Positions 1 to 6,170 of a stretch of 6,231 bases of DNA are shown in pieces. Where the stretch lies: positions 1 to 6,231 of the forward strand of contig JABXGV010000286.1 in NCBI GenBank assembly GCA_016550485.1, written 5' to 3'. How positions within the stretch are numbered: the stretch's first letter is position 1; every line of letters begins with the position of its first letter. A model generated the notes under the pieces. It was not told the origin of the DNA, did not search any database, and saw nothing but the letters and a program-made list of their open reading frames with translations. The translations under genes were made by a program, and so were the position numbers. The stretch comes from an archaeon (lineage in GTDB: Archaea; Asgardarchaeota; Hermodarchaeia; Hermodarchaeales; Hermodarchaeaceae).

Positions 1-1659
1 GAAGATTACCGCACTTGTACGAGCAGGGTTGCGCTGAACGCTTCGTGTTGCTAGTTCTCCAATATCTCCAAGACCTGACCGCAGCACCTTTCCAATAATT
101 CGGTAGAGGATAGTGGTTCCGTGAACGACTATCTTTGCCAATCCGTAAAGGAAAAGCATCATCGCCCAAGGTGTAACCATTTGATCAAAACCCACCCAAA
201 ACATCAAACCCATAAAGAGTAGGAAACTGGTGACAGGTATTTGGGTTACGAACTCTCTAACGCTGAATCCTGTACTCCAAATAATCATCTTGTAGAAACC
301 AAGAAGAAGAGCGCTCCAAGCGAAGAGTTTTCGATAACCTTTGTCTTGAGGGACATACCGATATTGGCGGAGGGCTTCAACGGTAGGAATCTGAGTTGCG
401 CGACGAGCTGAAAAATATACAGAGATGAAAGTAACAACGCAGGAGAAGATCATACATAACGCGATTGTGTCCAATCCAATACTGTAGGGTGAAATAAGCT
501 GCCAGCCCTCAGAAGTCCCAACGAAGAAGGGAACAATTAGGATAGCAAGAAGAATCCCTACAGCACCTGCTAGAAGCCCAATTATAATGGCTTCCAAGAT
601 AAACATGTGGAGCAGGCTTCTCCGACTGAAACCCTTCGTAAGGAGGAGACCGACTTCCCGGCGGCGCAAATTGAAGGTGACATCACTAAATGTGATGCCC
701 ATATAGAGCGCTACGAAGAAAATTGGGACCGACATAACCATGAACAGAATGAAGAGAATCATCGAGTTAAGTGACAGGAACTGCAGCCCTGTTTCGATAG
801 GTGACCAGACTGTCGCTGTGAAGCCCACTTTATTAGCAATCTGACTCCTGATAGTGGCTAGCTTGTTCAATGACCCTTCAATATCGACGCCGCTAATGAC
901 CGCATCCCGATCAACAAACACATCAATTTCGTCTATAAATGGCGATATACCCGCTACATCAATAATGGTTTCCCGGATGGGACACATAGTTGCTTCCCAA
1001 TCCATAATGAAAAGGTTCCGACGAGGGAGTTCACTCCAATATGGCATGCCTGTGAGAATTTGGAGGGCTGCACTATCTGCTTCGATAAATCCTACTATCT
1101 CAAGGCTTATTGTGTAATTAAACACATTGGGGTAATCCCACACCTGAAACGTGAATTCAACGAAGTCGTTAAGCTGGTATTGACTAGTATTAGTAGAACT
1201 AATTGCCATGAAGGTCTGGTTCACACCCAGAGTTGTAGCGCCAGATATGTGAGTGATTCCATGATAGGCGTAAGAATCACTTTCAATTCCTGTGTACATA
1301 TCTACAGAAAAGGTCGACAAGGATAAATGCGAAAGGACCTCGGTATGTCGAACGTTCGTGATGGTGGCAACATCATCGGCGAGACTAGTGAGGGCAGCAC
1401 AACTAGGAGGGGCTTCAAAACCAATAATTTGATAGTCTATGACAATGTCTTCAAGGGCATCGTCTACAACTTTTCGTACGATTTCATTGCTTCCAATATT
1501 GGTTGTGGCGAACATCGTTGAGGAGACCAAGACGCCAGCAATCACGGCTATGAACAGGGGCCAATTACGCACGATGCGCTTGAAAGCATATCCCCACAAA
1601 GAGTTTAACCCAACCCCAATAGGGGAGAAAGGATAAAAGCTTTCACTGGCTGCATTCAA
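1..1659 (-). CDS. MacB/FtsX-like ABC transporter permease, N-terminal part (runs off left edge)
   Basis: An uninterrupted minus-strand frame of 553 codons reaches base 1 without a stop, so the gene is partial. Residue numbers count from the TTG at 1659. Residues about 34-52 form a first membrane span after a basic stretch (YAFKRIVRNW). Residues about 55-290 form a large hydrophilic, presumably extracytoplasmic domain with three N-glycosylation sequons (N147, N157, N181). Residues about 296-325, 350-381 and 398-418 are the three spans of an FtsX domain, with a cytoplasmic motif around 331-350 (RRREVGLLLTKG). More spans follow at about 446-461 and 475-515. The sequence at 534-550 (GELATRSVQRNPARTSA) looks like the start of a second FtsX half. 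Family members move or extract lipids, lipoproteins or peptides with a separate MacB/LolD-type ATPase, which is not in this window. The start is uncertain: an in-frame TAA sits directly before the TTG at 1659, with no ribosome-binding site. A TTG at 1599, starting at WGYAFKR, gives a more usual N-terminus. Confidence 0.87.
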   Translation of the reverse strand, partial: MNAASESFYPFSPIGVGLNSLWGYAFKRIVRNWPLFIAVIAGVLVSSTMFATTNIGSNEIVRKVVDDALEDIVIDYQIIGFEAPPSCAALTSLADDVATITNVRHTEVLSHLSLSTFSVDMYTGIESDSYAYHGITHISGATTLGVNQTFMAISSTNTSQYQLNDFVEFTFQVWDYPNVFNYTISLEIVGFIEADSAALQILTGMPYWSELPRRNLFIMDWEATMCPIRETIIDVAGISPFIDEIDVFVDRDAVISGVDIEGSLNKLATIRSQIANKVGFTATVWSPIETGLQFLSLNSMILFILFMVMSVPIFFVALYMGITFSDVTFNLRRREVGLLLTKGFSRRSLLHMFILEAIIIGLLAGAVGILLAILIVPFFVGTSEGWQLISPYSIGLDTIALCMIFSCVVTFISVYFSARRATQIPTVEALRQYRYVPQDKGYRKLFAWSALLLGFYKMIIWSTGFSVREFVTQIPVTSFLLFMGLMFWVGFDQMVTPWAMMLFLYGLAKIVVHGTTILYRIIGKVLRSGLGDIGELATRSVQRNPARTSAVIF

Positions 1660-1704
1660 TTAGTCAAATAGGTTATAGAGTTTGGAGGAGTGTGATTTCG
1701 TTTA
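1660..1704. promoter_or_regulatory. Divergent intergenic region with a TATA-like element
   Basis: This 45-bp spacer separates the minus-strand permease from the plus-strand small membrane protein, so it should hold one or both promoters. The only TATA-like sequence I see is GGTTATAGAG at 1671-1680, readable on the plus strand as TTATAG and on the minus strand as CTATAA. On the plus strand it would place the transcript start near 1702, giving an almost leaderless message for the ATG at 1705. On the minus strand it would start near 1650, inside the longest permease frame, which favours the downstream TTG at 1599. Spacing was judged from the usual archaeal distance of about 26 bp. Neither promoter is proven. 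Confidence 0.3.
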
Positions 1705-2154
1705 ATGCCCAAACCTCCTAAAGAAGACATCGAAGAACTGTCAATTAGCGAGCTTATTCAAGGAGACCCTGCACCTCCACTACTAGAACCTGCTCTAGCC
1801 CTACTAGGTTGCATACTGGTGGTTAGTGCAAATTTCTTGAGCCAGTCAGTAATGACCTCCATTGTTGAACTTTTGCCAGAGAGCTTGCACCCATTTTTCC
1901 TTGATATGCTGGTATCTCTTTTCTTCGTTGGAATTGGTTCTGCGTTGATGCTTCTCATAAGTAGCGCTGTGATGTACTTCTATCATCTAAAAGCAGGAGG
2001 TGTCCTCTCCATCATCTCAGGTATTATATCCTTCTTTGAGTTAGGTGTGATGCTGTGGGGAACTTATGGTTCTATCCTAGGTATTCTTGCAGGAGCTCTC
2101 GCCCTAAGAAGTCGAAAACCTCCCGAACCTGGTTCCCGCTCTGAAATCCTCTAG
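1705..2154 (+). CDS. Small multi-span membrane protein of unknown function
   Basis: A 149-residue protein that I cannot assign to a named function. The N-terminus (1-28) is acidic and proline-rich and probably cytoplasmic. Hydrophobic stretches follow at about 29-47, 66-93, 98-111 and 113-134, suggesting three or four spans. The glycine-rich 98-130 segment (GGVLSIISGII, then GSILGILAGALAL) resembles the small DUF4064-like membrane proteins common in archaea. That is resemblance by eye, not a domain hit. The C-terminus (135-149) is a short charged, proline-containing tail. The ATG at 1705 is the first possible start, because an in-frame TGA lies at 1693-1695. GGAGGAG at 1684-1690 is a good ribosome-binding sequence but sits 14 bases from the ATG, farther than usual, so the message may instead be leaderless. 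The exporter operon begins 158 bp downstream; co-transcription is possible but unsupported. Confidence 0.72.
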   Translation: MPKPPKEDIEELSISELIQGDPAPPLLEPALALLGCILVVSANFLSQSVMTSIVELLPESLHPFFLDMLVSLFFVGIGSALMLLISSAVMYFYHLKAGGVLSIISGIISFFELGVMLWGTYGSILGILAGALALRSRKPPEPGSRSEIL

Positions 2155-2312
2155 TCTTATCCTACAAGAACCTACAATTGATCCCAAGAAACACATCGGG
2201 AGATCTGGCGGCAGAGCAGTAATGTAAGACCTGCATCTATAGCAAAAGAATACATCCTGTACTTTCCCAAAAGCCCTTAAGATACATGTAGTATACAAGT
2301 GGGTGAGTTATC
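2155..2312 (+). promoter_or_regulatory. Leader and probable promoter region of the ABC exporter operon
   Basis: The spacer contains no credible reading frame or RNA gene. Two weak TATA-like sequences are present: CATCTATAGC at 2234-2243, which would give a leader of roughly 45 bases, and CTTAAGATA at 2276-2284, which would start the message almost at the ribosome-binding site. Two adjoining palindromes, TACATGTA (2283-2290) and GTATAC (2291-2296), lie just before the ribosome-binding site and could be an operator. GGTGA at 2302-2306 with a 6-base spacer sets the ATG at 2313. I see no strong terminator for the gene upstream. Promoter choice is a guess. Confidence 0.3.
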
Positions 2313-3257
2313 ATGGATGTTCCTATTGAAATCAAGAATCTGACGAAAACCTTTGGTGACATCGTTGCAGTTCGAGAAGTTGATCTTGGAGTTCATCGAG
2401 GTGAAGTCTTTGGGTTCCTAGGACCCAATGCCGCTGGAAAATCTACAACCGTGAAGGTTGCTTCCACTCTCCTAGCTCCCACCCATGGTACAGTTGAAAT
2501 TAATGGTTATGATGTCCTTGAGGAGCCAGAGGAGGTACGGGCCGTTATTGGCCTTCTCCCCGAGGATGGAGCAGATACCCATTACGATCGGCTAACTGCC
2601 GCAGAGAACCTTGAATACTTCGGACGCCTTTATGATGTTCCAAAGGAGAAGCTCGAAAACCGGATTGAGGAATTGCTTGAATTCCTTGAACTGGCTGATC
2701 GTCGCGATAACTCCCCAGGCACCTTCTCTACAGGATTGAAACAGAAGCTGTCCTTAGCCCGTGCGCTCGTCCATGATCCTCCAGTCGTTTTCTTGGATGA
2801 GCCGACCTCAAACCTCGACCCCATAATGTCGAGAAAGGTGAGGGCTTTCATTCAACAAATGGCAGAAGGCAGTAAGCAGACGTACTTCATGTGCACACAT
2901 CTACTCTCAGAGGCTGAGCATCTCTGTGACCGAGTTGGCTTCATCTCCCATGGACGCCTTGTGGAAGTGGGGCGCCCCGCTGAACTCAGACGTAAGTTCT
3001 GGACCCAGCGCACCTTCGAACTGCAACTCGCTGCAACAGGCCTTACAAAGGCCCAATCGATCATCAAATCCACCGGGCTAGTCCTATCGGTTCAGATTGA
3101 AAATAAACGGGTTGTATATGTGGTCGAGAAGGCAGAGCAGAAAAATCCTGAAATTGTGCGGGCTCTCGTCGAGGCTGGCCTCGCTGTAGTCGAACTTCGA
3201 GAGCGTATACCCAGCCTGGAGGATGTCTATCTGAAGGTAATTGGGGGTGACAGCTAA
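2313..3257 (+). CDS. ABC exporter ATP-binding protein (ABC-2 / DrrA-NatA type)
   Basis: A 314-residue ATPase that should power the permease encoded directly after it, at the cytoplasmic face of the membrane. Motifs run in the expected order: Walker A GPNAAGKST at 37-45, Q-loop region LLPED at 81-85, signature FSTGLKQ at 138-144, Walker B VVFLDEP at 158-164 with catalytic Glu163, D-loop SNLDP at 166-170, and switch His195. Residues about 225-314 form the extra C-terminal domain seen in DrrA/NatA-like exporters, ending with the familiar SLEDVYLKVIG. Two positions depart from consensus. The middle Walker A glycine is Ala40, and the Q-loop glutamine position is Glu84 as I align it; the second change is fairly common in this subfamily. 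The start is set by GGTGA at 2302-2306, six bases before the ATG. The stop overlaps the next gene by one base. The transported substrate cannot be read from the sequence; lipids, drugs, sodium ions and peptides are all known for relatives. Confidence 0.95.
   Translation: MDVPIEIKNLTKTFGDIVAVREVDLGVHRGEVFGFLGPNAAGKSTTVKVASTLLAPTHGTVEINGYDVLEEPEEVRAVIGLLPEDGADTHYDRLTAAENLEYFGRLYDVPKEKLENRIEELLEFLELADRRDNSPGTFSTGLKQKLSLARALVHDPPVVFLDEPTSNLDPIMSRKVRAFIQQMAEGSKQTYFMCTHLLSEAEHLCDRVGFISHGRLVEVGRPAELRRKFWTQRTFELQLAATGLTKAQSIIKSTGLVLSVQIENKRVVYVVEKAEQKNPEIVRALVEAGLAVVELRERIPSLEDVYLKVIGGDS
3246..3250 (+). promoter_or_regulatory. Ribosome-binding site of the ABC-2 permease, inside the ATPase gene
   Basis: GGTGA, preceded by three more G, lies six bases before the ATG at 3257 and within the last codons of the ATPase gene. 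The stop and start codons share one base (TAATG at 3255-3259), so the two proteins are probably translated in a coupled way and in fixed proportion. The motif and spacing are the same as at the ATPase gene itself. Confidence 0.8.
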
Positions 3258-4015
3258 TGTTGAGAAAGTCATGGATGATGGCGAAAACAGAGATTCGGAT
3301 GGTCTTCAAAAACAAACAAGTAAAGGGAATCCCCGTTTTTATCATCGCAATGTCAGTGGGCTTCTCCATCATTTTCGCTTGGCTTGGATCGATATCCCTC
3401 TTTGCTATTGGGCCTGAGCTCGAAGAATTCCAAATGTTTTACAGTCTATTCATGCCAGCCATGATGGGCATATTCATCACGGCAATACCGGTTATGCTTC
3501 CCGTTATGATTGCCGCGGACTCGATTATTGGAGAGAAAGAACGCAGAACCATTATTCCTTTACTAGCAACCCCTCTAACAGATGCTGAATTGCTATTTGG
3601 TAAAATGCTAACCGCTATGATACCAGGTATTATTGTAGCGTATGCGAGCTTTGGATTGTCTGTTGCTCTCGTGAACGGAATGATGTACTTTTGGGCGCCT
3701 TCCTTGATTTGGATTTGGCCCTCACTCCTAGCTACAATCCAAACGTTAGTAATGCCAATTCTCTTCTCCGCCCTCGCAGTAGGAATCATGGTGATCATAT
3801 CAAGTCGGGTCGGTAAAGTATACGAAGCCTACCAATGGGGGGGCTCCATAATAATGCCCGCAATGCTTGTTGCCTTCTCATTAATGCTGGAAGGCACAGG
3901 TATCGACTGGATAATCTTCGGCTTCGTCACGCTAATCCTTCTCGTCGCAGTTATTGGTCTCTTCCGACTAGCTCTAAACCTCTTCAACCGAGATAAGCTA
4001 ATCACACGCCTCTAA
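3257..4015 (+). CDS. ABC-2 type transporter permease
   Basis: A 252-residue integral membrane protein and partner of the preceding ATPase. A short basic cytoplasmic N-terminus (1-24) is followed by spans at about 25-50 and 62-88. Next comes the characteristic cytoplasmic ABC-2 segment at about 88-117: SIIGEKERRTIIPLLATPLT, then LLFGKM. This segment contacts the ATPase in related exporters. Four further spans follow at about 118-141, 151-182, 193-210 and 215-242, giving six in all, before a short basic tail. The length fits the compact ABC-2 family (NatB/CcmB-like size), with no large extracellular domain. The start is fixed by the one-base overlap with the ATPase gene and its GGTGA site. The gene ends 16 bp before the convergent creatininase-family gene. 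A run of seven G at 3837-3843 lies inside the coding frame, which stays intact. Substrate unknown. Confidence 0.9.
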   Translation: MLRKSWMMAKTEIRMVFKNKQVKGIPVFIIAMSVGFSIIFAWLGSISLFAIGPELEEFQMFYSLFMPAMMGIFITAIPVMLPVMIAADSIIGEKERRTIIPLLATPLTDAELLFGKMLTAMIPGIIVAYASFGLSVALVNGMMYFWAPSLIWIWPSLLATIQTLVMPILFSALAVGIMVIISSRVGKVYEAYQWGGSIIMPAMLVAFSLMLEGTGIDWIIFGFVTLILLVAVIGLFRLALNLFNRDKLITRL

Positions 4016-4031
4016 ACCATCGCGTTCTTGG

Positions 4032-4811
4032 TCACTTAACCTTCAACTTGGCTACCTTTTCGATGAATGCAGCCATCCGCTCGATAGCAGCTGAGACAAC
4101 ACGTTTGCCACGTTCGGGATCCGCGTTCCTCGCACAACCAATGGTACCTGAATCCGTAAAGTCCGTCATATCAAAAGCAGGCAGAATATTCGGGGCCTTA
4201 GCAAACATTGTTGCACGAGTGAATCCGGGGATAGGCTCTCTCCCAGGTTCATCCACACGCTTGTCCTTGAGGACCCGTTGCCCTAACGCCCAAGCTACTG
4301 AGGTCTCCATGTCGTCTGCATGAAAGTGGGGCGGCTTGAAGGTCTCCTTAACGAGATCTGACACAATTTGCCACCACGCCAATTGCACGCACCAAAGCCC
4401 CATATCGTGAACCTTACGAAGGGCAATCGAGAGGGAGGGCGTATTGCCGCCATGCGAGTTCATCACGATAATTTTCTTCACACCATGTTGCGCCAGGCTC
4501 TTTCCAATGTCCACAACTAGGTTAATGAGTGTCTCCGGCTCCACCGTGATTGTACCCGAGAAAGGCATATGGTGAGGAGAGACCCCATATGGAACCAGGG
4601 GAGTTACAATCGTCTTAACTTTAGGCCAGAGCTTTTCGGCTACGGCGTGGGCGAACTTGCTAGCTTGGAAGGCGTCATTATCCAAAGGCAGGGCTGGACC
4701 ATGCTGCTCTGTAGAGCCTACAGGGATAATGGCGATGTCCGTTTTTTTCAGTAAAGCTTTGGCTTCCTGCCAGGTCATCTTGCCAAGTAGGAATGGCTTA
4801 ACATCGGTCAC
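4032..4811 (-). CDS. Creatininase-family metal-dependent amidohydrolase
   Basis: A 259-residue cytoplasmic enzyme of the family that includes creatininase, the archaeal formamidopyrimidine deformylase ArfB and the mycofactocin peptidase MftE. These are binuclear metal enzymes that hydrolyse amide bonds. Visible motifs are PVGSTEQHGPALPLDND at about 30-46, supplying Glu35, His37 and Asp46 as metal ligands, YGVSPHHMPFSGT at 75-87, NSHGGN at 118-123 with ligand His120, Trp147 in LAWWQIV, and HADDMETS at 164-171 with His164 and Glu169. The active site therefore looks complete, and the length is typical. Family members differ widely in substrate, and nothing here identifies one. It is the second gene after S-adenosylhomocysteine hydrolase, with 39 bp between them, so the two are probably co-transcribed. 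I chose the GTG at 4811 because GGTGA lies five bases upstream of it; the GTG at 4820 gives 262 residues but lies within that site. Confidence 0.88.
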   Translation of the reverse strand: MTDVKPFLLGKMTWQEAKALLKKTDIAIIPVGSTEQHGPALPLDNDAFQASKFAHAVAEKLWPKVKTIVTPLVPYGVSPHHMPFSGTITVEPETLINLVVDIGKSLAQHGVKKIIVMNSHGGNTPSLSIALRKVHDMGLWCVQLAWWQIVSDLVKETFKPPHFHADDMETSVAWALGQRVLKDKRVDEPGREPIPGFTRATMFAKAPNILPAFDMTDFTDSGTIGCARNADPERGKRVVSAAIERMAAFIEKVAKLKVK

Positions 4812-4816
4812 CTCAG

Positions 4817-4822
4817 TCACCT
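4817..4822 (-). promoter_or_regulatory. Ribosome-binding site that decides the creatininase-family start
   Basis: AGGTGA on the minus strand (4822 down to 4817) lies five bases before the GTG at 4811. The alternative GTG at 4820-4818 is made of bases of this same motif and has no ribosome-binding site of its own. Two other genes in the window use GGTGA at six bases, so the downstream start fits the local pattern. Confidence 0.65.
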
Positions 4823-4850
4823 ACACTAACCGTATATGGCGACCTTGTAT

Positions 4851-6107
4851 TTATGTGCCTTCGGCGTAGTCACTGATGTAGCGTATCTGGTCATGCGTGA
4901 GCTTGTCAATGACAATACCCATGGACGCTAATTTCAGACTAGCCACTTGCTGGTCTATCTCCTGGGGCAATAGGTGGACATCGTTGGATAGTTCGTGACC
5001 ATGTTCTTTCAAGTAAATCATACCGAGGAGCTGGTTGGCAAAGGACATATCCATTACCGAGGAGGGGTGGCCTTCAGCGGCTACAAGGTTCACCAGCCGC
5101 CCCTCACCTAGCAGGTAAATGCGTTTGCCTCCACGCAAGATGAATTCCCGGTTGTTCGGTCGAATTACGCGGCTACTTTTCGCCAGTTTTTCCAGTCCTG
5201 GGATATCCACCTCGACGTTGAAGTGACCCGCATTGGCAAGGACAGCGCCGTCTTTCATCTTGGAGAAGTGCTTTGAGGTAAGAACGTTATTACAACCAGT
5301 CGCGGTAATATAGATATCTCCTTCAGGGAGTGCCTCCATCATGGGCATGACACGGAAGCCCTCCATCCGCGCCTTGAGGGCAGCGACGGGATCAACCTCT
5401 GTTACGATGACATCTGCCCCAAGTCCCCTAGCGCGATGCGCCACGCCTTTGCCACAATGACCAAAACCAGCTACTACAACAGTACTACCCGCAAACAGGA
5501 TGTTGGTTGCCCGGAGGACACCGTCCAGCGCGGATTGCCCCGTACCATGAACATTGTCCATCTCCCATTTTGTGGCTTGATCGTTTACAGCTAGTATGGG
5601 ATAGAGGAGTTTGCCGTCAGCTGCCATGGCGCGCAGCCTGTGAACTCCAGTGGTGGTTTCCTCTGCTGCCCCTATCACCTCTTTTGCCAGCTTGGGATGC
5701 TTGCTGTGCACGGTAAAGATCAAATCCGCACCATCATCAAGGGTTAACTGGGGCTTGAAGCGGAGCGTTTGCTCGATGCACCAATAATACTCCTTACTGC
5801 TGAGGCCATGCCAAGCATAGACCGGTATTCCGTCAGCAGCTAGTGCTGCCGCGACATCATCTTGTGTTGAGAGCGGATTGCAGCCACTCCACGCAACCTC
5901 CGCGCCTGCTGCCACAAAGGTCTTGACAAGCACCGCAGTCTCCTTAGTGACGTGCAGACAGCCTGCAATCCGGTAGCCCTTCAGTGGCTTGCTTTTTGCG
6001 TACTTCCGGCGGAGCTGCATCAGAACCGGCATTCTTGACTCCGCCCAATCAATCTTCAGCTGGCCCTGCTTGGCCAGCCCAATGTCTCGGACCTTATAGT
6101 CGGTCAT
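4851..6107 (-). CDS. ahcY: S-adenosylhomocysteine hydrolase (adenosylhomocysteinase)
   Basis: A 418-residue cytoplasmic NAD-dependent enzyme that reversibly splits S-adenosylhomocysteine, the product of methyltransferases, into adenosine and homocysteine. Substrate-domain residues matching the human enzyme are present: His52, Thr54 and Glu56 (LHVTKET), Asp125 (LDDGAD), Glu150 (EETTTG), Lys180 and Asp184 (NDQATKWEMDN), His295 (NAGHFN) and His347 (GHPS). The NAD-binding fold starts near 207 with GFGHCGKG at 214-221, followed by the acidic residue Glu237 (VTEVDP). Human Cys195 is Thr189, as in archaeal and Thermotoga-type enzymes. The protein ends YAEGT, lacking the eukaryotic Lys-Tyr tail; length is normal for the archaeal form. 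The start at 6107 is chosen because AGGTG lies seven bases upstream and MTDYKVRDIGLA is a normal N-terminus; the 18 residues upstream are not. The related S-inosylhomocysteine hydrolase of Methanocaldococcus is a possible alternative activity. Confidence 0.95.
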   Translation of the reverse strand: MTDYKVRDIGLAKQGQLKIDWAESRMPVLMQLRRKYAKSKPLKGYRIAGCLHVTKETAVLVKTFVAAGAEVAWSGCNPLSTQDDVAAALAADGIPVYAWHGLSSKEYYWCIEQTLRFKPQLTLDDGADLIFTVHSKHPKLAKEVIGAAEETTTGVHRLRAMAADGKLLYPILAVNDQATKWEMDNVHGTGQSALDGVLRATNILFAGSTVVVAGFGHCGKGVAHRARGLGADVIVTEVDPVAALKARMEGFRVMPMMEALPEGDIYITATGCNNVLTSKHFSKMKDGAVLANAGHFNVEVDIPGLEKLAKSSRVIRPNNREFILRGGKRIYLLGEGRLVNLVAAEGHPSSVMDMSFANQLLGMIYLKEHGHELSNDVHLLPQEIDQQVASLKLASMGIVIDKLTHDQIRYISDYAEGT

Positions 6108-6114
6108 TAATAAA

Positions 6115-6119
6115 CACCT
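6115..6119 (-). promoter_or_regulatory. Ribosome-binding site that decides the S-adenosylhomocysteine hydrolase start
   Basis: AGGTG on the minus strand, seven bases before the ATG at 6107. It supports this start over the upstream ATG at 6161, whose first bases are next to the TATA box and would not be on the transcript. Confidence 0.7.
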
Positions 6120-6160
6120 AGCACAGCAATGCCCCCACCTTCTTCTTAAGCATTTCACCA

Positions 6161-6169
6161 CTTTTTATA
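6161..6169 (-). promoter_or_regulatory. TATA box of the S-adenosylhomocysteine hydrolase operon
   Basis: TATAAAAAG on the minus strand is the best archaeal TATA element in the window. Its centre is about 58 bases before the hydrolase ATG. With the usual spacing of about 26 bp, transcription would start near 6138-6142 and give a leader of roughly 30 bases containing the AGGTG site. The sequence just upstream, where a BRE would lie, is pyrimidine-rich (TTTTCCTAC) and not a classical BRE. Confidence 0.55.
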
Positions 6170-6170
6170 G

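Noticed and set aside
854..1636. Four plus-strand frames of 64-88 codons
   Set aside because: All lie opposite the continuous minus-strand permease frame, which has clear spans and FtsX motifs. Their translations show no domain or ribosome-binding site.
3064..3798. Minus-strand frames of 102 and 119 codons opposite the ABC genes
   Set aside because: They are antisense shadows of well-supported ATPase and permease coding sequence and have no recognisable motif.
3837..3843. Run of seven G inside the ABC-2 permease gene as a phase-variable site or sequencing error
   Set aside because: The frame continues normally through the run as TGG GGG GGC, and the protein has normal family length, so nothing suggests a length change.
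4742..4748. Run of seven A on the minus strand in the creatininase-family gene as a frameshift slippery site
   Set aside because: In the reading frame the codons are AAA AAA ACG, out of register with the A-AAA-AAC heptamer, and the frame is intact on both sides.
4048..4869. Plus-strand frames opposite the creatininase-family gene
   Set aside because: The minus-strand gene has a full set of family motifs. The plus-strand frames are low-complexity shadows.
6108..6160. Riboswitch in the S-adenosylhomocysteine hydrolase leader
   Set aside because: The predicted leader is only about 30 bases, too short for a known S-adenosylhomocysteine riboswitch, and I see no stem pairing around it.
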